From Streptomyces termitum (GTDB taxonomy: Bacteria > Actinomycetota > Actinomycetes > Streptomycetales > Streptomycetaceae): a stretch of DNA of 64,000 nt. Position numbers and translations under genes: made by a program. Shown here one piece after another: positions 35,954 through 46,053 of this stretch (positions are counted from its first letter, which is position 1; each line of letters opens with the position of its first letter). The stretch is taken from contig NZ_BMUL01000006.1 of NCBI RefSeq assembly GCF_014650175.1, positions 62,001 to 126,000 on the forward strand. Reading direction: 5' to 3'. Below the pieces are notes generated by a model, which made no database searches, was not told where the DNA came from, and worked only from the letters and a program-made list of their open reading frames with translations.

Positions 35954-37189
35954 ATGACACCGCGCGCAGGGCACGGGATCTCCCGCAGGGGAATGCTGCG
36001 ACGGGCGGGCGCCGGGATCGGGCTCGCGGTCCTCGGCGCCGGAGCCTGGGGCTGCGGCCCCGTCGAGGACCCGGCCGCCGCCCCCTCCGGCCCTTCCGCC
36101 CCCTCCGCCTCGAAGGGCACTCCCGGCGGCGACGCCTTCACCACCCCGCCGCCCGGCACCGCGCCGAAGCCGCTGTGGCAGCGGAACACCGCCAAGGGCA
36201 GCCTCGGCCTGGACGCCCTCGCCGTCGCGGGCGACGTCGTGCTCGTCTCCGGCGACCCGCTGATCGGCCGGGACGTCACCACCGGCGAGGAGCGCTGGCG
36301 GCGCGAGGAGGTCGCCATCCCCGGCGCGAAGATGCTGGTGCGCGGCGGCACCCTCTACCTGGCGAGCGCGCAGTACGACGGCGACCTCGTCGGCCTCGAC
36401 CCGGCGACCGGCCGGGAGACCTGGCGCAGCCGGCTCGGCAAGCGCTACTCCCAGCCCCGCCCGATCGCCGCCGACGAGAAGCGGGTGTACGTCCTGGCGG
36501 GCATCCTGGAGAAGGACTTCCGCGTCGAGCGGAACGTGATCGCGGCGATCGACACCTCCACCGGCAAGGTCGCCTGGCAGGAGCGGCGCGACGCGGGCAC
36601 GGAGGAGTACGGCATCACCGGCGAGGCCACCGGCCGCCACCTCGTCTACACCGACTTCCGGGAGAACGTCACGGTCCGCGACACCGCCACCGGGCGGCAG
36701 CTCTGGACGAAGAAGATCGGGCGCTCCAACAGCGGCCGGCTCGCCCTCCACGAGGACCTGGTGATCGTCGCCGACGCGGGGAGGCTGCGCGCCTTCGCGC
36801 TCGCCGACGGCACCGAGCGCTGGTCGCTGGCGTCCGAGGAGTTCACCCGCTTCCACGGCATCGGCGTCCTCGACGGGATGCTGTACGCCGCCGACTCCGG
36901 CCACGTGCTGCGGGCGGTCGACCCGGCCACCGGCAAGGAGAGCTGGCGCACCGGCACCCTCCTGGAGGTGGCCTACCCCGGGCAGTTCGCCAAGGTCGGC
37001 ACCACCCTCTACGCGGCGACCGAACTCGACGACAAGGGCGGGGTCCTCGCCTTCGACGCCCGCGACGGAAAGCTGCGCTGGCGGTACAACGACGGCAGCA
37101 AGGCGCTCGACCAGTGGTACGTCGCGGCGGCCGGCAAGCGGCTGGTCGCCCTGCACGCCGAGCGGCTGACCGCCCTCCCGGCCGTCTGA
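35954..37189 (+). CDS. Exported PQQ-like beta-propeller lipoprotein
   Basis: A 411-residue protein. The N-terminus SRRGMLRRAGAGIGLAVLG combines a twin-arginine-like motif with a lipobox ending GAWGC, so it should be exported and lipid-anchored. A Pro/Ser-rich linker precedes a PQQ/BamB-type propeller whose repeats show the pattern LVGLDPATGRETWR, VIAAIDTSTGKVAWQ, TVRDTATGRQLWTK, LRAVDPATGKESWR and VLAFDARDGKLRWR. Such domains bind proteins or sense the envelope. Function unknown. The reading frame continues upstream, but ATG 35954 places the export signal at the N-terminus. Confidence 0.85.
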   Translation: MTPRAGHGISRRGMLRRAGAGIGLAVLGAGAWGCGPVEDPAAAPSGPSAPSASKGTPGGDAFTTPPPGTAPKPLWQRNTAKGSLGLDALAVAGDVVLVSGDPLIGRDVTTGEERWRREEVAIPGAKMLVRGGTLYLASAQYDGDLVGLDPATGRETWRSRLGKRYSQPRPIAADEKRVYVLAGILEKDFRVERNVIAAIDTSTGKVAWQERRDAGTEEYGITGEATGRHLVYTDFRENVTVRDTATGRQLWTKKIGRSNSGRLALHEDLVIVADAGRLRAFALADGTERWSLASEEFTRFHGIGVLDGMLYAADSGHVLRAVDPATGKESWRTGTLLEVAYPGQFAKVGTTLYAATELDDKGGVLAFDARDGKLRWRYNDGSKALDQWYVAAAGKRLVALHAERLTALPAV

Positions 37190-37206
37190 GCCGGACCGGG
37201 AGGGCG
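37171..37206. terminator. Bidirectional terminator overlapping the propeller gene stop
   Basis: Perfect 11-base arms (37171-37181 and 37196-37206) enclose a 14-base loop that contains the TGA at 37187. The hairpin lies between the propeller gene and the convergent dapD. Confidence 0.55.
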
Positions 37207-37217
37207 GGCCGGGCCCG

Positions 37218-38204
37218 TCAGTTGTGGCTGTGCAGGACCTCGTTGAGGCCGCCCCAGACCGCGTTGTTGGGGCGGGCCTCGACGGCGCCGGTGACCGAGT
37301 TGCGGCGGAAGAGGATGTTCGAGGCGCCGGAGAGGTCACGGGCCTTGACGACCTCGCCGTCGGGCAGGGACACCCGGGTGCCGGCGGTGACGTACAGGCC
37401 GGCCTCGACGACGCACTCGTCGCCGAGCGCGATGCCGACGCCCGCCTCGGCGCCGATCAGGCAGCGCTCGCCGATGGAGATGACGACGTTGCCGCCGCCG
37501 GAGAGGGTGCCCATGGTGGAGGCGCCGCCGCCGATGTCGGAGCCGTCGCCGACGACGACGCCGGCCGAGATGCGGCCCTCGACCATGGAGGTGCCCAGCG
37601 TGCCGGCGTTGAAGTTGACGAAGCCCTCGTGCATGACGGTGGTGCCGGCCGCCAGGTGGGCGCCGAGGCGGACCCGGTCGGCGTCGGCGATGCGGACCCC
37701 GGCGGGCACCACGTAGTCGGTCATGCGGGGGAACTTGTCGATGCTGGTCACGGCGAGGTGCAGGCCCTCGGCGCGGGCGTTGAGCCGCACCTTCTCGACG
37801 TCGTCCACGGCGACCGGGCCGAGCGAGGTCCAGGCGACGTTGGCGAGCAGCCCGAAGACGCCGTCCAGGCTCTGGCCGTGCGGCTTCACCAGGCGGTGGC
37901 TGAGCAGGTGGAGGCGGAGGTAGGCGTCGTGCGCGTCGAGCGGCTTCTCGTCGAGCGAGGCGATGACGGTGCGGACGGCGACGACCTCGACGCCGCGGCG
38001 GGCGTCCACGCCGAGGGCCTTGGCGGCGCCCTCGCCGAGGGCGTTCACGGCCTCGTCCGGGGAGAGCCGCGTCGTGCCGGCCGGACCGGCCTCCTCGGCC
38101 AGCTCGGGGGCGGGGAACCAGGTGTCGAGGACGGTGCCGTCACCGGCGATGGTGGCGAGGCCGGCGGCGACGGCGCCGGTGGTACGGGGAGCAGTGCTGG
38201 TCAT
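37218..38204 (-). CDS. dapD: 2,3,4,5-tetrahydropyridine-2,6-dicarboxylate N-succinyltransferase
   Basis: A 328-residue enzyme of the actinobacterial DapD group, which succinylates tetrahydrodipicolinate in the diaminopimelate pathway. The N-terminal domain contains [19 protein letters not shown]. The C-terminal left-handed beta-helix is built of hexapeptide repeats ([58 protein letters not shown]). It ends [18 protein letters not shown], characteristic of the group. It acts downstream of dapA encoded nearby. Confidence 0.93.
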   Translation of the reverse strand: MTSTAPRTTGAVAAGLATIAGDGTVLDTWFPAPELAEEAGPAGTTRLSPDEAVNALGEGAAKALGVDARRGVEVVAVRTVIASLDEKPLDAHDAYLRLHLLSHRLVKPHGQSLDGVFGLLANVAWTSLGPVAVDDVEKVRLNARAEGLHLAVTSIDKFPRMTDYVVPAGVRIADADRVRLGAHLAAGTTVMHEGFVNFNAGTLGTSMVEGRISAGVVVGDGSDIGGGASTMGTLSGGGNVVISIGERCLIGAEAGVGIALGDECVVEAGLYVTAGTRVSLPDGEVVKARDLSGASNILFRRNSVTGAVEARPNNAVWGGLNEVLHSHN

Positions 38205-38356
38205 GACGGAAAACCTAACGGTCGGCCCCCCGCCCCGGCCAACCGGTCTCAGGTGACGGTCGTGTCTCCCGGAGCATCCGCCGGAGCCGGGGGCCGCGCC
38301 CGGGAGCTTCGCACGGGCCGGTCACCCGTACGGACCCCGCCGCTACCGTATGGCGC

Positions 38357-39436
38357 ATGACCTACGCCCCTGGACCGTACGGATACGGCCACGTCACCGT
38401 GCCGCCTCCGCCGAAGCCCGGCGTCATACCCCTGGCGCCGCTCGACCTCGGGGACGTCCTGTCGGGCGCCTTCGGCACCTACCGCCGGTACTGGAAGGTG
38501 CTGCTGGGCGTCACCGCCGCCGCCTACGGGGTGGCGGCCGTCCTGGTCCTCGCGGCCGGGACGCTCGGCTGGGCCGCCGTCACCGACGCGCTGGACCGCC
38601 TCGCCGACGCCCCCGACCCGCAGGCCCCCGGGCCGGCCGAGATGATGCCGCTGTTCGCCGCCCTCGGCGCGATCTGGCTGGCCGTCGTGGTGGGCATGCT
38701 GATCGCGACCGGGCTGCTGCACGCGGCCGTCGCGGCGGTGGTCCAGGAGGCGGTGCTCGGCCGCCCGGCCCGCTTCGGGGCGGTGTGGCGCCGGGCCTGG
38801 TCGCGGCTGGGCTCGGTGCTGGGCGCGCTCCTGCTGCCGACCCTGGTCTTCCTGCTGCCGATGGTGGGCTTCCTGATCGGCTTCTGCTTCGTGGTGGTCG
38901 GGATCCTCGTGGACATCGGCTCGGACGAGCGGGGCCTCGCCGATGGCAGCGCCGGGCTGTTCCTCACCGGTCTGCTGCTGTTCGTCCTCTCCCTGCTGAC
39001 CCTGCCGATCGTGCTGTGGATCTGGATCAAGTACAGCCTCGCGCCGACGGCCGCGGTCGTCGAGTCGGCCGGCCCGCTGACCGCGCTGCGCCGCTCCTCG
39101 GCGCTGGTGCGCGGCTCCTGGTGGCGGATCTTCGGCTGCACCCTGGTGATGATGCTGATCGTCTCCGGGGTCGGCTTCGTGGTGCAGACGGCGCTGTCGA
39201 TGGTGGGCCAGGTCTCGATGATCGGCATGGACTTCTCCCCCGACCGGGGCCCGACCTCGGTCTTCGCGGCGCTGACGCCCCTGATGGGCCTCATCGCCCT
39301 CGTCCAGTTCCTCGCCCAGGCCGCCCTGGCGCCCCTCCAGCCCCTCACCTCCGGCCTCCTCTACGTCGACCAGCGCCTGCGCCGCGAGAACCTGGGCCCG
39401 GTCCTCGCCGAGGCCGCGGCGGGCCCCGCCGCCTGA
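38357..39436 (+). CDS. Polytopic membrane protein (glycerophosphodiesterase membrane-domain-like)
   Basis: A 359-residue protein. A short cytoplasmic start with PPPPKPGVIPLAPLDLGDVLSGAFGTYRRYWK is followed by about six hydrophobic segments, with a conserved SLAPTAAVVESAGPLTALRRSSALVRGSWWRIFG-type loop. This architecture is common in actinobacteria, annotated as a membrane domain of glycerophosphoryl diester phosphodiesterase, without the catalytic part. A TACCGT hexamer seven bases before the ATG suggests a leaderless transcript. Confidence 0.75.
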   Translation: MTYAPGPYGYGHVTVPPPPKPGVIPLAPLDLGDVLSGAFGTYRRYWKVLLGVTAAAYGVAAVLVLAAGTLGWAAVTDALDRLADAPDPQAPGPAEMMPLFAALGAIWLAVVVGMLIATGLLHAAVAAVVQEAVLGRPARFGAVWRRAWSRLGSVLGALLLPTLVFLLPMVGFLIGFCFVVVGILVDIGSDERGLADGSAGLFLTGLLLFVLSLLTLPIVLWIWIKYSLAPTAAVVESAGPLTALRRSSALVRGSWWRIFGCTLVMMLIVSGVGFVVQTALSMVGQVSMIGMDFSPDRGPTSVFAALTPLMGLIALVQFLAQAALAPLQPLTSGLLYVDQRLRRENLGPVLAEAAAGPAA

Positions 39437-39461
39437 CCGGGGACCGGGACGAAAAGACGCG

Positions 39462-39494
39462 GAAGGGCCCCCGGCGCACGGCCGGGGGCCCTTC
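39462..39494. terminator. Bidirectional terminator at the end of the suf operon
   Basis: Perfect 13-base arms (39462-39474 and 39482-39494) with a 7-base loop lie between the membrane protein stop and the stop of the last suf gene. Confidence 0.8.
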
Positions 39495-39509
39495 TCGTGG
39501 TCACACCGC

Positions 39510-39848
39510 TCAGACGTTGAAGCCCAGGGCGCGGAGCTGCTCGCGGCCGTCGTCGGTGATCTTGTCCGGGCCCCACGGGGGCATCCAGACCCAGTTGATC
39601 CGCAGCTCGTTGACGATGCCGTCGGTGGCGGCGCGGGCCTGGTCCTCGATGACGTCGGTCAGCGGGCAGGCCGCCGACGTCAGCGTCATGTCCAGCGTCG
39701 CGATGTTGGAGTCGTCGATGTGGATGCCGTAGATCAGGCCCAGGTTGACGACGTCGATGCCCAGCTCGGGGTCGACGACGTCGTACAGCGCCTCGCGGAC
39801 TTCTTCCTCGGAGGCCGGCTTGATGGTGGCCTCGGCGTTCTCGGTCAT
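39510..39848 (-). CDS. DUF59 / SufT-like metal-sulfur cluster assembly factor
   Basis: A 112-residue protein of the MIP18/PaaD/SufT family, which helps mature Fe-S proteins. VREALYDVVDPELGIDVVNLGLIYG is the family signature, and TLTSAACPLTDVI holds the conserved reactive cysteine. The ATG at 39848 overlaps the sufU stop (ATGA). It is the last gene of the suf operon, before a strong terminator. Confidence 0.9.
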   Translation of the reverse strand: MTENAEATIKPASEEEVREALYDVVDPELGIDVVNLGLIYGIHIDDSNIATLDMTLTSAACPLTDVIEDQARAATDGIVNELRINWVWMPPWGPDKITDDGREQLRALGFNV

Positions 39849-40306
39849 GCCGACTTCCCTTCGGAGCCGCCCAGCGCCTGGGCGGTCGCGTCCTTCCACG
39901 CCATCCAGCTGAGCAGCGCGCACTTCACCCGGGCGGGGTACTTGGAGACGCCGGCGAACGCGACCGCGTCCTCCAGCACCTCCTCCATCGCCTCGTCCGG
40001 CTCGACCTGGCCCTTGGACTGCATCAGCTCCAGGAAGGTCTCCTGGATCCGGCGCGCCTCGGCGAGCTCCTTGCCGACGAGCAGGTCGTTGAGGACCGAG
40101 GCCGACGCCTGGCTGATGGAGCAGCCCTGGCCCTCGTACGAGACGTCCTCGATGCGGTCGCCGTCGTACTTCACGCGGAGCGTGATCTCGTCCCCGCAGG
40201 TCGGGTTGACGTGGTGCACCTCGGCGTCGCCGTCCCGCAGGCCCCGCCCGTGCGGGTGCTTGTAGTGGTCCAGGATGACGTCCTGGTACATCGAATCCAG
40301 CTTCAC
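39845..40306 (-). CDS. sufU: Fe-S cluster assembly sulfur-transfer protein SufU
   Basis: A 153-residue zinc protein that accepts sulfur from SufS. Three cysteines and an aspartate form the site: PTCGDEITL (C and D), GQGCSISQAS and ARVKCALLSW. The spacing includes the extra segment between the second and third cysteine that marks SufU rather than IscU. It overlaps the DUF59 gene and lies 13 bases after sufS. Confidence 0.95.
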   Translation of the reverse strand: MKLDSMYQDVILDHYKHPHGRGLRDGDAEVHHVNPTCGDEITLRVKYDGDRIEDVSYEGQGCSISQASASVLNDLLVGKELAEARRIQETFLELMQSKGQVEPDEAMEEVLEDAVAFAGVSKYPARVKCALLSWMAWKDATAQALGGSEGKSA

Positions 40307-40319
40307 AGCTTCTGCCGCC

Positions 40320-41588
40320 CTATCCGAAGAAGTTACGGACGTGCTCCAGCCCCTCGACGAGGGCGTCGACCTCGGCCGGGGTGGAGTACAGATAGAACGA
40401 CGCCCGCGTGGTCGCGGGAATTCCGTACCGCAGGCAGACGGGCCGCGCGCAGTGGTGGCCGACCCGGACCGCGATGCCCTGCTCGTCGAGGACCTGGCCC
40501 ACGTCGTGCGGGTGGATGTCGCCGAGCGTGAAGGAGATCGCCGCGCCGCGGTCCTCGGCCGTGGTGGGGCCGATGATCCGCAGGTCCGGGACCTCCTGGA
40601 GGCGCCGGACGGCGTATTCGGTGATCGCGTGCTCGTGGCGCGCGATGTTCTCCATGCCGATCGCCGACAGGTAGTCCACGGCCGCGCCGAGGCCGACGGC
40701 CTGGGCGATCGGGGGCGTACCCGCCTCGAACTTGTGCGGGGCCGGGGCGTAGGTCGAGGAGTGCATCGACACGGTCTCGATCATCTCGCCGCCGCCGAGG
40801 AAGGGCGGGAGGTCCTCCAGGAGCTCCTGCCGTCCCCACAGGACGCCGATGCCGGTCGGGCCGCACATCTTGTGGCCGGTGAAGGCGACGAAGTCGGCCT
40901 GGAGCGCCTGCACGTCCAGGACCATGTGCGGGGCGGCCTGCGAGGCGTCGATGCAGACGAGGGCGCCGACCTCCTGGGCCCGCCGGACGATGGTCTCGAC
41001 CGGGTTGTAGGTGCCCAGCAGGTTGGAGACGAGGGTGAAGGAGACGATCTTCGTCTTCTCCGTGATGACCTCGTCGATGTTGGAGAGGTCGAGCCGGCCG
41101 TCGTCGGTGAGGCCGAACCACTTCAGCTTCGCGCCGGTGCGCTGCGAGAGCAGCTGCCACGGGACGATGTTGGAGTGGTGCTCCATCTCCGTGATGGCGA
41201 TCTCGGTCTCGTGGTCCACGCGGTAGGGCTCGTCGGCCCAGCCCAGCATGTTGGCCACGAGGTTGAGCGACTCGGAGGCGTTCTTGGTGAAGATCACCTC
41301 GTCGCGGCTCGGCGCGTTGATGAAGGCGGCGACCTTGTCGCGGGCGCCCTCGTACAGCGCGGTGGCCTCCTCGGCGACCGTGTAGACGCCGCGGTGGACG
41401 TTGGCGTTGTGCCGCTCGTAGTAGGCGTTGAGCGCGTCGAGGACCTGGCGGGGCTTCTGGGAGGTCGCCGCGGAGTCCAGGTACACGATCTTCTTGCCGT
41501 CGTGGACCGTGCGATCCAGGAGCGGGAAGTCCTTGCGGATCGCCTCGGTGTCGAGGAGGCCGGTCAGCCCCTGATGGGCGGAAGTCAC
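40320..41588 (-). CDS. sufS: Cysteine desulfurase SufS
   Basis: A 422-residue group II cysteine desulfurase. The PLP lysine is in DFVAFTGHKMCGPTGIG, the cofactor segment in YLDSAATSQKPRQVLDAL and ITEMEHHSNIVPWQ, and the catalytic cysteine in VRVGHHCARPVCLRYGI, with the short loop typical of SufS. It mobilises sulfur from cysteine for SufBCD via SufU. GTG 41588 overlaps the sufC stop (GTGA). Confidence 0.96.
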   Translation of the reverse strand: MTSAHQGLTGLLDTEAIRKDFPLLDRTVHDGKKIVYLDSAATSQKPRQVLDALNAYYERHNANVHRGVYTVAEEATALYEGARDKVAAFINAPSRDEVIFTKNASESLNLVANMLGWADEPYRVDHETEIAITEMEHHSNIVPWQLLSQRTGAKLKWFGLTDDGRLDLSNIDEVITEKTKIVSFTLVSNLLGTYNPVETIVRRAQEVGALVCIDASQAAPHMVLDVQALQADFVAFTGHKMCGPTGIGVLWGRQELLEDLPPFLGGGEMIETVSMHSSTYAPAPHKFEAGTPPIAQAVGLGAAVDYLSAIGMENIARHEHAITEYAVRRLQEVPDLRIIGPTTAEDRGAAISFTLGDIHPHDVGQVLDEQGIAVRVGHHCARPVCLRYGIPATTRASFYLYSTPAEVDALVEGLEHVRNFFG

Positions 41589-42349
41589 GCGGATGCGCCA
41601 CCCTTCACGTACTTGTCGTAGCCCTCGTTCTCCAGCTGGTCGGCGAGCTCGGCGCCGCCGGACTCGACGATGCGGCCGTTCGCGAACACGTGGACGTAGT
41701 CGGGCTTGATGTAGCGCAGGATGCGCGTGTAGTGGGTGATGAGGAGGGTGCCGACGTCACCGGTCGAGCGGACGCGGTTGACGCCCTCGGAGACGATGCG
41801 CAGGGCGTCGACGTCGAGGCCGGAGTCGGTCTCGTCGAGGATGGCGATCTTCGGCTTGAGGAGCTCCAGCTGGAGGATCTCGTGGCGCTTCTTCTCACCG
41901 CCGGAGAAGCCCTCGTTGACGTTGCGCTCGGCGAAGGCCGGGTCCATGGACAGCTGGTCCATGGCCTCGCGGACCTCCTTCACCCAGGTGCGCAGCTTGG
42001 GGGCCTCGCCGCGGATGGCGGTGGCGGAGGTGCGCAGGAAGTTGGAGACCGAGACGCCGGGGACCTCGACCGGGTACTGCATGGCGAGGAAGACGCCGGC
42101 GCGGGCGCGCTCGTCGACGGACATCTCCAGGACGTCCTCGCCGTCGAGGGTGACGGTGCCGCCGGTGACCGTGTACTTGGGGTGGCCCGCCAGGGAGTAC
42201 GCCAGGGTCGACTTGCCGGAGCCGTTGGGGCCCATGACCGCGTGGGTCTCACCCTGCTTGATGGTCAGGTCGACGCCCTTGAGGATCTCGCGGGGGCCGT
42301 TCTCCGCGTCGACGGAGACGTGCAGGTCGTGGATTTCGAGCGTTGCCAT
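41585..42349 (-). CDS. sufC: Fe-S assembly ATPase SufC
   Basis: A 254-residue soluble ABC ATPase. Walker A is GPNGSGKSTL, the signature GFSGGEKKRHEI, and Walker B IAILDETDSGLDVDAL, with the D-E-T-D variant typical of SufC rather than transporters. ITHYTRILRYIKPDYVHV holds the switch histidine. It powers the SufBCD scaffold. The start ATG lies after GAGTCACCC. An upstream in-frame ATG at 42388 overlaps the Rieske gene and is rejected. Confidence 0.96.
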   Translation of the reverse strand: MATLEIHDLHVSVDAENGPREILKGVDLTIKQGETHAVMGPNGSGKSTLAYSLAGHPKYTVTGGTVTLDGEDVLEMSVDERARAGVFLAMQYPVEVPGVSVSNFLRTSATAIRGEAPKLRTWVKEVREAMDQLSMDPAFAERNVNEGFSGGEKKRHEILQLELLKPKIAILDETDSGLDVDALRIVSEGVNRVRSTGDVGTLLITHYTRILRYIKPDYVHVFANGRIVESGGAELADQLENEGYDKYVKGGASA

Positions 42350-42356
42350 GGGTGAC

Positions 42357-42674
42357 TCAGGACTCCTGGGTGACGGAGACGAGCACATCGTCCCCTTCGA
42401 TCTTTACGGGGTACACGGGGACGGGGCGCGTCGCGGGAAGGCCGGACGGCTTGCCGGTGCGGAGGTCGAAGCTGGAACCGTGCAGCCAGCACTCGATGGC
42501 GCAGTCCTCGACCTCGCCCTCCGAGAGGGAGACGTTGGCGTGCGAGCAGATGTCGTTGATCGCGAACACCTCGCCCTCGGTGCGCACGACCGACACCGGC
42601 GTGCCGTCGACCTCGACCCGCTTCGGGGTGTCGGCCTCCAGCTCGCTCAGCGCGCAGACTCGGACGAAGGCCAT
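42357..42674 (-). CDS. Rieske-type ferredoxin of the suf operon
   Basis: A 105-residue Rieske [2Fe-2S] protein. The cluster motifs are ICSHANVSLSEG (C-x-H) and ECWLHGSSFD (C-x-x-H), resembling the ferredoxin subunits of aromatic-ring dioxygenases. Its start overlaps the sufD stop by one base (TGATG). Inside suf operons of actinobacteria it is thought to support electron supply or cluster delivery. That role is inferred, not shown. Confidence 0.92.
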   Translation of the reverse strand: MAFVRVCALSELEADTPKRVEVDGTPVSVVRTEGEVFAINDICSHANVSLSEGEVEDCAIECWLHGSSFDLRTGKPSGLPATRPVPVYPVKIEGDDVLVSVTQES

Positions 42675-43855
42675 CAGACGGAGGCCTCCAGCTCGGCCTC
42701 GACCTTGGCGATGAGGCGCTCCTCGACGTCCGGCAGGCCGATCTGCTGGACCAGCTCGGCGAAGAAGCCGCGGACGACGAGGCGGCGGGCCTCGGTCTCC
42801 GGGATGCCGCGGGCCATCAGGTAGAACAGCTGCTCGTCGTCGAAGCGGCCGGTGGCGGAGGCGTGTCCGGCGCCGGCGATCTCGCCGGTCTCGATCTCCA
42901 GGTTGGGTACGGAGTCCACCCGGGCGCCGTCGGTGAGGACGAGGTTCCGGTTGAGCTCGTAGGTGTCGGTGCCCTCGGCGGCGGCCTGGATGAGGACGTC
43001 GCCGATCCACACCGCGTGCGCGTCCTGGCCCTGGAGCGCGCCCTTGTAGGCGACGTTCGAGGTGCAGTGCGGGGTGTTGTGGTCGACCAGGAGGCGGTGC
43101 TCCTGGTGCTGGCCGGCGTCGGTGAAGTACAGGCCGAAGAGTTCGGCCGAGCCGCCGGGGGCGGTGTAGCTGACGCGCGGGTGGAGGCGGACGACGTCGC
43201 CTCCGAAGGTGACGACGACCGACTTGAAGGAGGCGTCGCGGCCGAGGAGCGCGTTGTGCTGGGCGACGTGGACGGCGGTCTCGTCCCAGTCCTGGACGGA
43301 GACGACGGTGAGCTTGGCGCCGTCGCCGAGCACGTAGTCGACGTTGGCGGCGAGCACGGCGTCGCCGGTGTGGTCGATGACGACGACGGCCTCGGCGAAG
43401 GCGCCGAGCTCGATCACCTGGTGGCCGAAGGCGGTGCCGCCCTGGCCGTGCACCGAGACGCGGATCGGCTCGGTGAGGACGGCCTCCTTGGCGACGGTGA
43501 CGACCGACGCCTTCTCGAAGGAGGAGTACGCCTGGGCGGCCACGCGGTCGACCGGCTTGCCGGCCTTGCGCAGGCGCTCGTCGTCGCGGCCGACGGTCTC
43601 CACGGTGACGCCCTCGGGGGCCTCGATCTCCACGCGGACGCCCTCGCCGGTGGCGACGGCGGTGCCGTCGTGCAGCCCGCGCAGACGGGCGAGCGGGGTG
43701 AAGCGCCACTCCTCCTCGCGGCCGTGCGGGACGGGGAAGTCCGCGACGTCGTAGGAGGGCGGGGCGCTCATGCGCGTGGCGACGGTGGACTCGGCGGCCA
43801 CCGCGATCGAGCCGGCGGTGGTGGATCCCGCCGGGATGTTCTGGACGTCAGCCAT
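42674..43855 (-). CDS. sufD: Fe-S assembly scaffold subunit SufD
   Basis: A 393-residue right-handed beta-helix protein. WRFTPLARLRGL is near the start. The C-terminal part has NLVLTDGARVDSVPNLEIETGEIAGAGHASATGRFDDEQLFYLMARGIPETEARRLVVRGF, the SufB/SufD core with the conserved histidine in GHASATG. It forms the SufBCD complex with SufB and SufC. About 60 bases separate it from sufB. Confidence 0.95.
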   Translation of the reverse strand: MADVQNIPAGSTTAGSIAVAAESTVATRMSAPPSYDVADFPVPHGREEEWRFTPLARLRGLHDGTAVATGEGVRVEIEAPEGVTVETVGRDDERLRKAGKPVDRVAAQAYSSFEKASVVTVAKEAVLTEPIRVSVHGQGGTAFGHQVIELGAFAEAVVVIDHTGDAVLAANVDYVLGDGAKLTVVSVQDWDETAVHVAQHNALLGRDASFKSVVVTFGGDVVRLHPRVSYTAPGGSAELFGLYFTDAGQHQEHRLLVDHNTPHCTSNVAYKGALQGQDAHAVWIGDVLIQAAAEGTDTYELNRNLVLTDGARVDSVPNLEIETGEIAGAGHASATGRFDDEQLFYLMARGIPETEARRLVVRGFFAELVQQIGLPDVEERLIAKVEAELEASV

Positions 43856-43915
43856 GGCTGTCGGTCTGCTCTCTTCCTGCGTACGTGTCGGTCGGTCGCT
43901 GCGGGGCGGGGGCTG

Positions 43916-45331
43916 CTAGCCGACCGCGCCTTCCATCTGCAGCTCGATCAGCCGGTTCAGCTCCAGGGCGTACTCCATGGGCAGCTCCTTGGCGATCGGC
44001 TCCACGAAGCCGCGGACGATCATCGCCATGGCCTCCTGCTCGGTCAGACCGCGCTGCATCAGGTAGAACAGCTGGTCCTCGGAGACCTTGGAGACGGTGG
44101 CCTCGTGGCCCATGGTGACGTCGTCCTCGCGCACGTCCACGTAGGGGTACGTGTCGGAGCGGGAGATGGTGTCGACCAGGAGGGCGTCGCAGAGCACGTT
44201 CGACTTGGAGCCGGGGGCGCCCTCGCCGATCTCGATGAGGCCGCGGTAGGAGGTGCGGCCGCCGCCGCGCGCCACCGACTTGGAGACGATGGACGAGGAG
44301 GTGTTCGGCGCGAGGTGGACCATCTTGGCGCCGGCGTCCTGGTGCTGGCCCTCGCCGGCGAAGGCGATGGAGAGGGTCTCGCCCTTGGCGTGCTCGCCCA
44401 TCAGGTAGACGGCCGGGTACTTCATGGTGACCTTGGAGCCGATGTTGCCGTCGACCCACTCCATGGTGGCGCCCTCGTAGGCGACGGCGCGCTTGGTCAC
44501 CAGGTTGTAGACGTTGTTCGACCAGTTCTGGATGGTCGTGTAGCGGCAGCGGCCGCCCTTCTTCACGATGATCTCGACGACCGCGGAGTGCAGCGAGTCG
44601 GAGGAGTAGATCGGGGCGGTGCAGCCCTCGACGTAGTGGACGTAGGCGTCCTCGTCGACGATGATCAGCGTCCGCTCGAACTGGCCCATGTTCTCCGTGT
44701 TGATGCGGAAGTAGGCCTGGAGCGGGATCTCGACGTGCACGCCCTTGGGGACGTAGATGAACGAGCCGCCGGACCAGACGGCGGTGTTCAGGGAGGCGAA
44801 CTTGTTGTCGCCGACCGGGATGACGGTGCCGAAGTACTCCTTGAAGAGTTCCTCGTGCTCCTTCAGCGCGGTGTCGGTGTCGACGAAGATGACACCCTGC
44901 TCCTCCAGGTCCTCGCGGATCTGGTGGTAGACGACCTCGGACTCGTACTGGGCGGCGACGCCGGCGACGAGGCGCTGCTTCTCCGCCTCCGGGATGCCGA
45001 GCTTGTCGTACGTGTTCTTGATGTCCTCCGGCAGGTCCTCCCAGGACTCGGCCTGCTTCTCGGTGGACCGCACGAAGTACTTGATGTTGTCGAAGTCGAT
45101 GCCGCCGAGGTCGGAGCCCCAGGTCGGCATGGGCTTCTTACCGAAGAGACGGAGGCCCTTGAGGCGGAGCTTCAGCATCCACTCGGGCTCGTTCTTCTTG
45201 GACGAGATGTCGCGGACGACGGCCTCGTTGAGGCCGCGGGTGGCGGCGGCGCCGGCCGCGTCGGAGTCGGCCCAGCCGTACTCGTACCGACCCAGGCCCT
45301 CAAGCTCGGGGTGGCTGATCTCGGTGGTCAT
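43916..45331 (-). CDS. sufB: Fe-S assembly scaffold subunit SufB
   Basis: A 471-residue scaffold on which the nascent cluster is built. Family markers are [68 protein letters not shown] (conserved cysteine), [23 protein letters not shown] and [14 protein letters not shown]. Its ATG overlaps the sufR stop (ATGA). Conservation along the protein is very high. Confidence 0.97.
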   Translation of the reverse strand: MTTEISHPELEGLGRYEYGWADSDAAGAAATRGLNEAVVRDISSKKNEPEWMLKLRLKGLRLFGKKPMPTWGSDLGGIDFDNIKYFVRSTEKQAESWEDLPEDIKNTYDKLGIPEAEKQRLVAGVAAQYESEVVYHQIREDLEEQGVIFVDTDTALKEHEELFKEYFGTVIPVGDNKFASLNTAVWSGGSFIYVPKGVHVEIPLQAYFRINTENMGQFERTLIIVDEDAYVHYVEGCTAPIYSSDSLHSAVVEIIVKKGGRCRYTTIQNWSNNVYNLVTKRAVAYEGATMEWVDGNIGSKVTMKYPAVYLMGEHAKGETLSIAFAGEGQHQDAGAKMVHLAPNTSSSIVSKSVARGGGRTSYRGLIEIGEGAPGSKSNVLCDALLVDTISRSDTYPYVDVREDDVTMGHEATVSKVSEDQLFYLMQRGLTEQEAMAMIVRGFVEPIAKELPMEYALELNRLIELQMEGAVG

Positions 45332-46053
45332 GCGGGCTTCCTCCCGGCGGTACTTGCGGATGCTGTCTCAGTGGTCTGTGGGGTGCCGTGCGGGATGAAC
45401 GTGGTGCAGACGCCGTCACCGTGGGCGATGGTGGCGAGGCGCTGGACGTGCGTTCCCAGGAGGCGCGAGAAGAATTCCGTCTCGGCCTCGCACAGCTGGG
45501 GGTACCGCTCGGCGACGTGGGCGACCGGGCAGTGGTGCTGGCAGAGCTGCTCGCCGACCGGCGCGTTCCGCGCAGTGGCAGCGTACCCGTCCGCCGTCAG
45601 GGCCTTGGCCAACGCCTCTGCCCGCCGTTCGGGTGCGACCGCCTCGACGGCCTCCCGGTAGGGCTCGGCCTGGGCCTCGATCCGGTCGCGCGCGAAGGCG
45701 GCGACGGCCGCCTCTCCCCCGGCGTGGCGCTCGATCCAGCGGAGCGCCTCGACGGCGAGGGAGTCGTACGACTGGTCGAAGGCGTCCCGGCCGCAGTCGG
45801 TGAGGGCGAAGACCTTCGCGGGGCGGCCCCGGGTGCGGGCGCCGTAGACGCGCTTCTCGCGGGCCTCGACCACCTGCTCGGCGGCGAGGGCGTCCAGGTG
45901 CCGGCGGACGGCGGCCTGGGTCAGACCCAGCCGCTCCGCGAGGTCGGCGACGGTGGACGGCCCGTGGTCCAGGATCGAGCGCGCGACCCGGTTGCGCGTG
46001 GAGCGTTCTCGGGTCGCGAGTTCCTCCGCAGGAGCCGCGCCAAGGTTTTTCAC
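45328..46053 (-). CDS. sufR: Fe-S-sensing repressor SufR
   Basis: A 241-residue winged-helix regulator: [58 protein letters not shown]. The C-terminal half has [19 protein letters not shown] (C-x3-C-x12-C), the ligand set for an Fe-S cluster in SufR. It should repress the operon when its cluster is intact. The GTG start at 46053 has no Shine-Dalgarno sequence. A -10-like AACAAT lies six bases upstream, so the message is probably leaderless. It is the first gene of the suf operon, overlapping sufB. Confidence 0.93.
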   Translation of the reverse strand: MKNLGAAPAEELATRERSTRNRVARSILDHGPSTVADLAERLGLTQAAVRRHLDALAAEQVVEAREKRVYGARTRGRPAKVFALTDCGRDAFDQSYDSLAVEALRWIERHAGGEAAVAAFARDRIEAQAEPYREAVEAVAPERRAEALAKALTADGYAATARNAPVGEQLCQHHCPVAHVAERYPQLCEAETEFFSRLLGTHVQRLATIAHGDGVCTTFIPHGTPQTTETASASTAGRKPA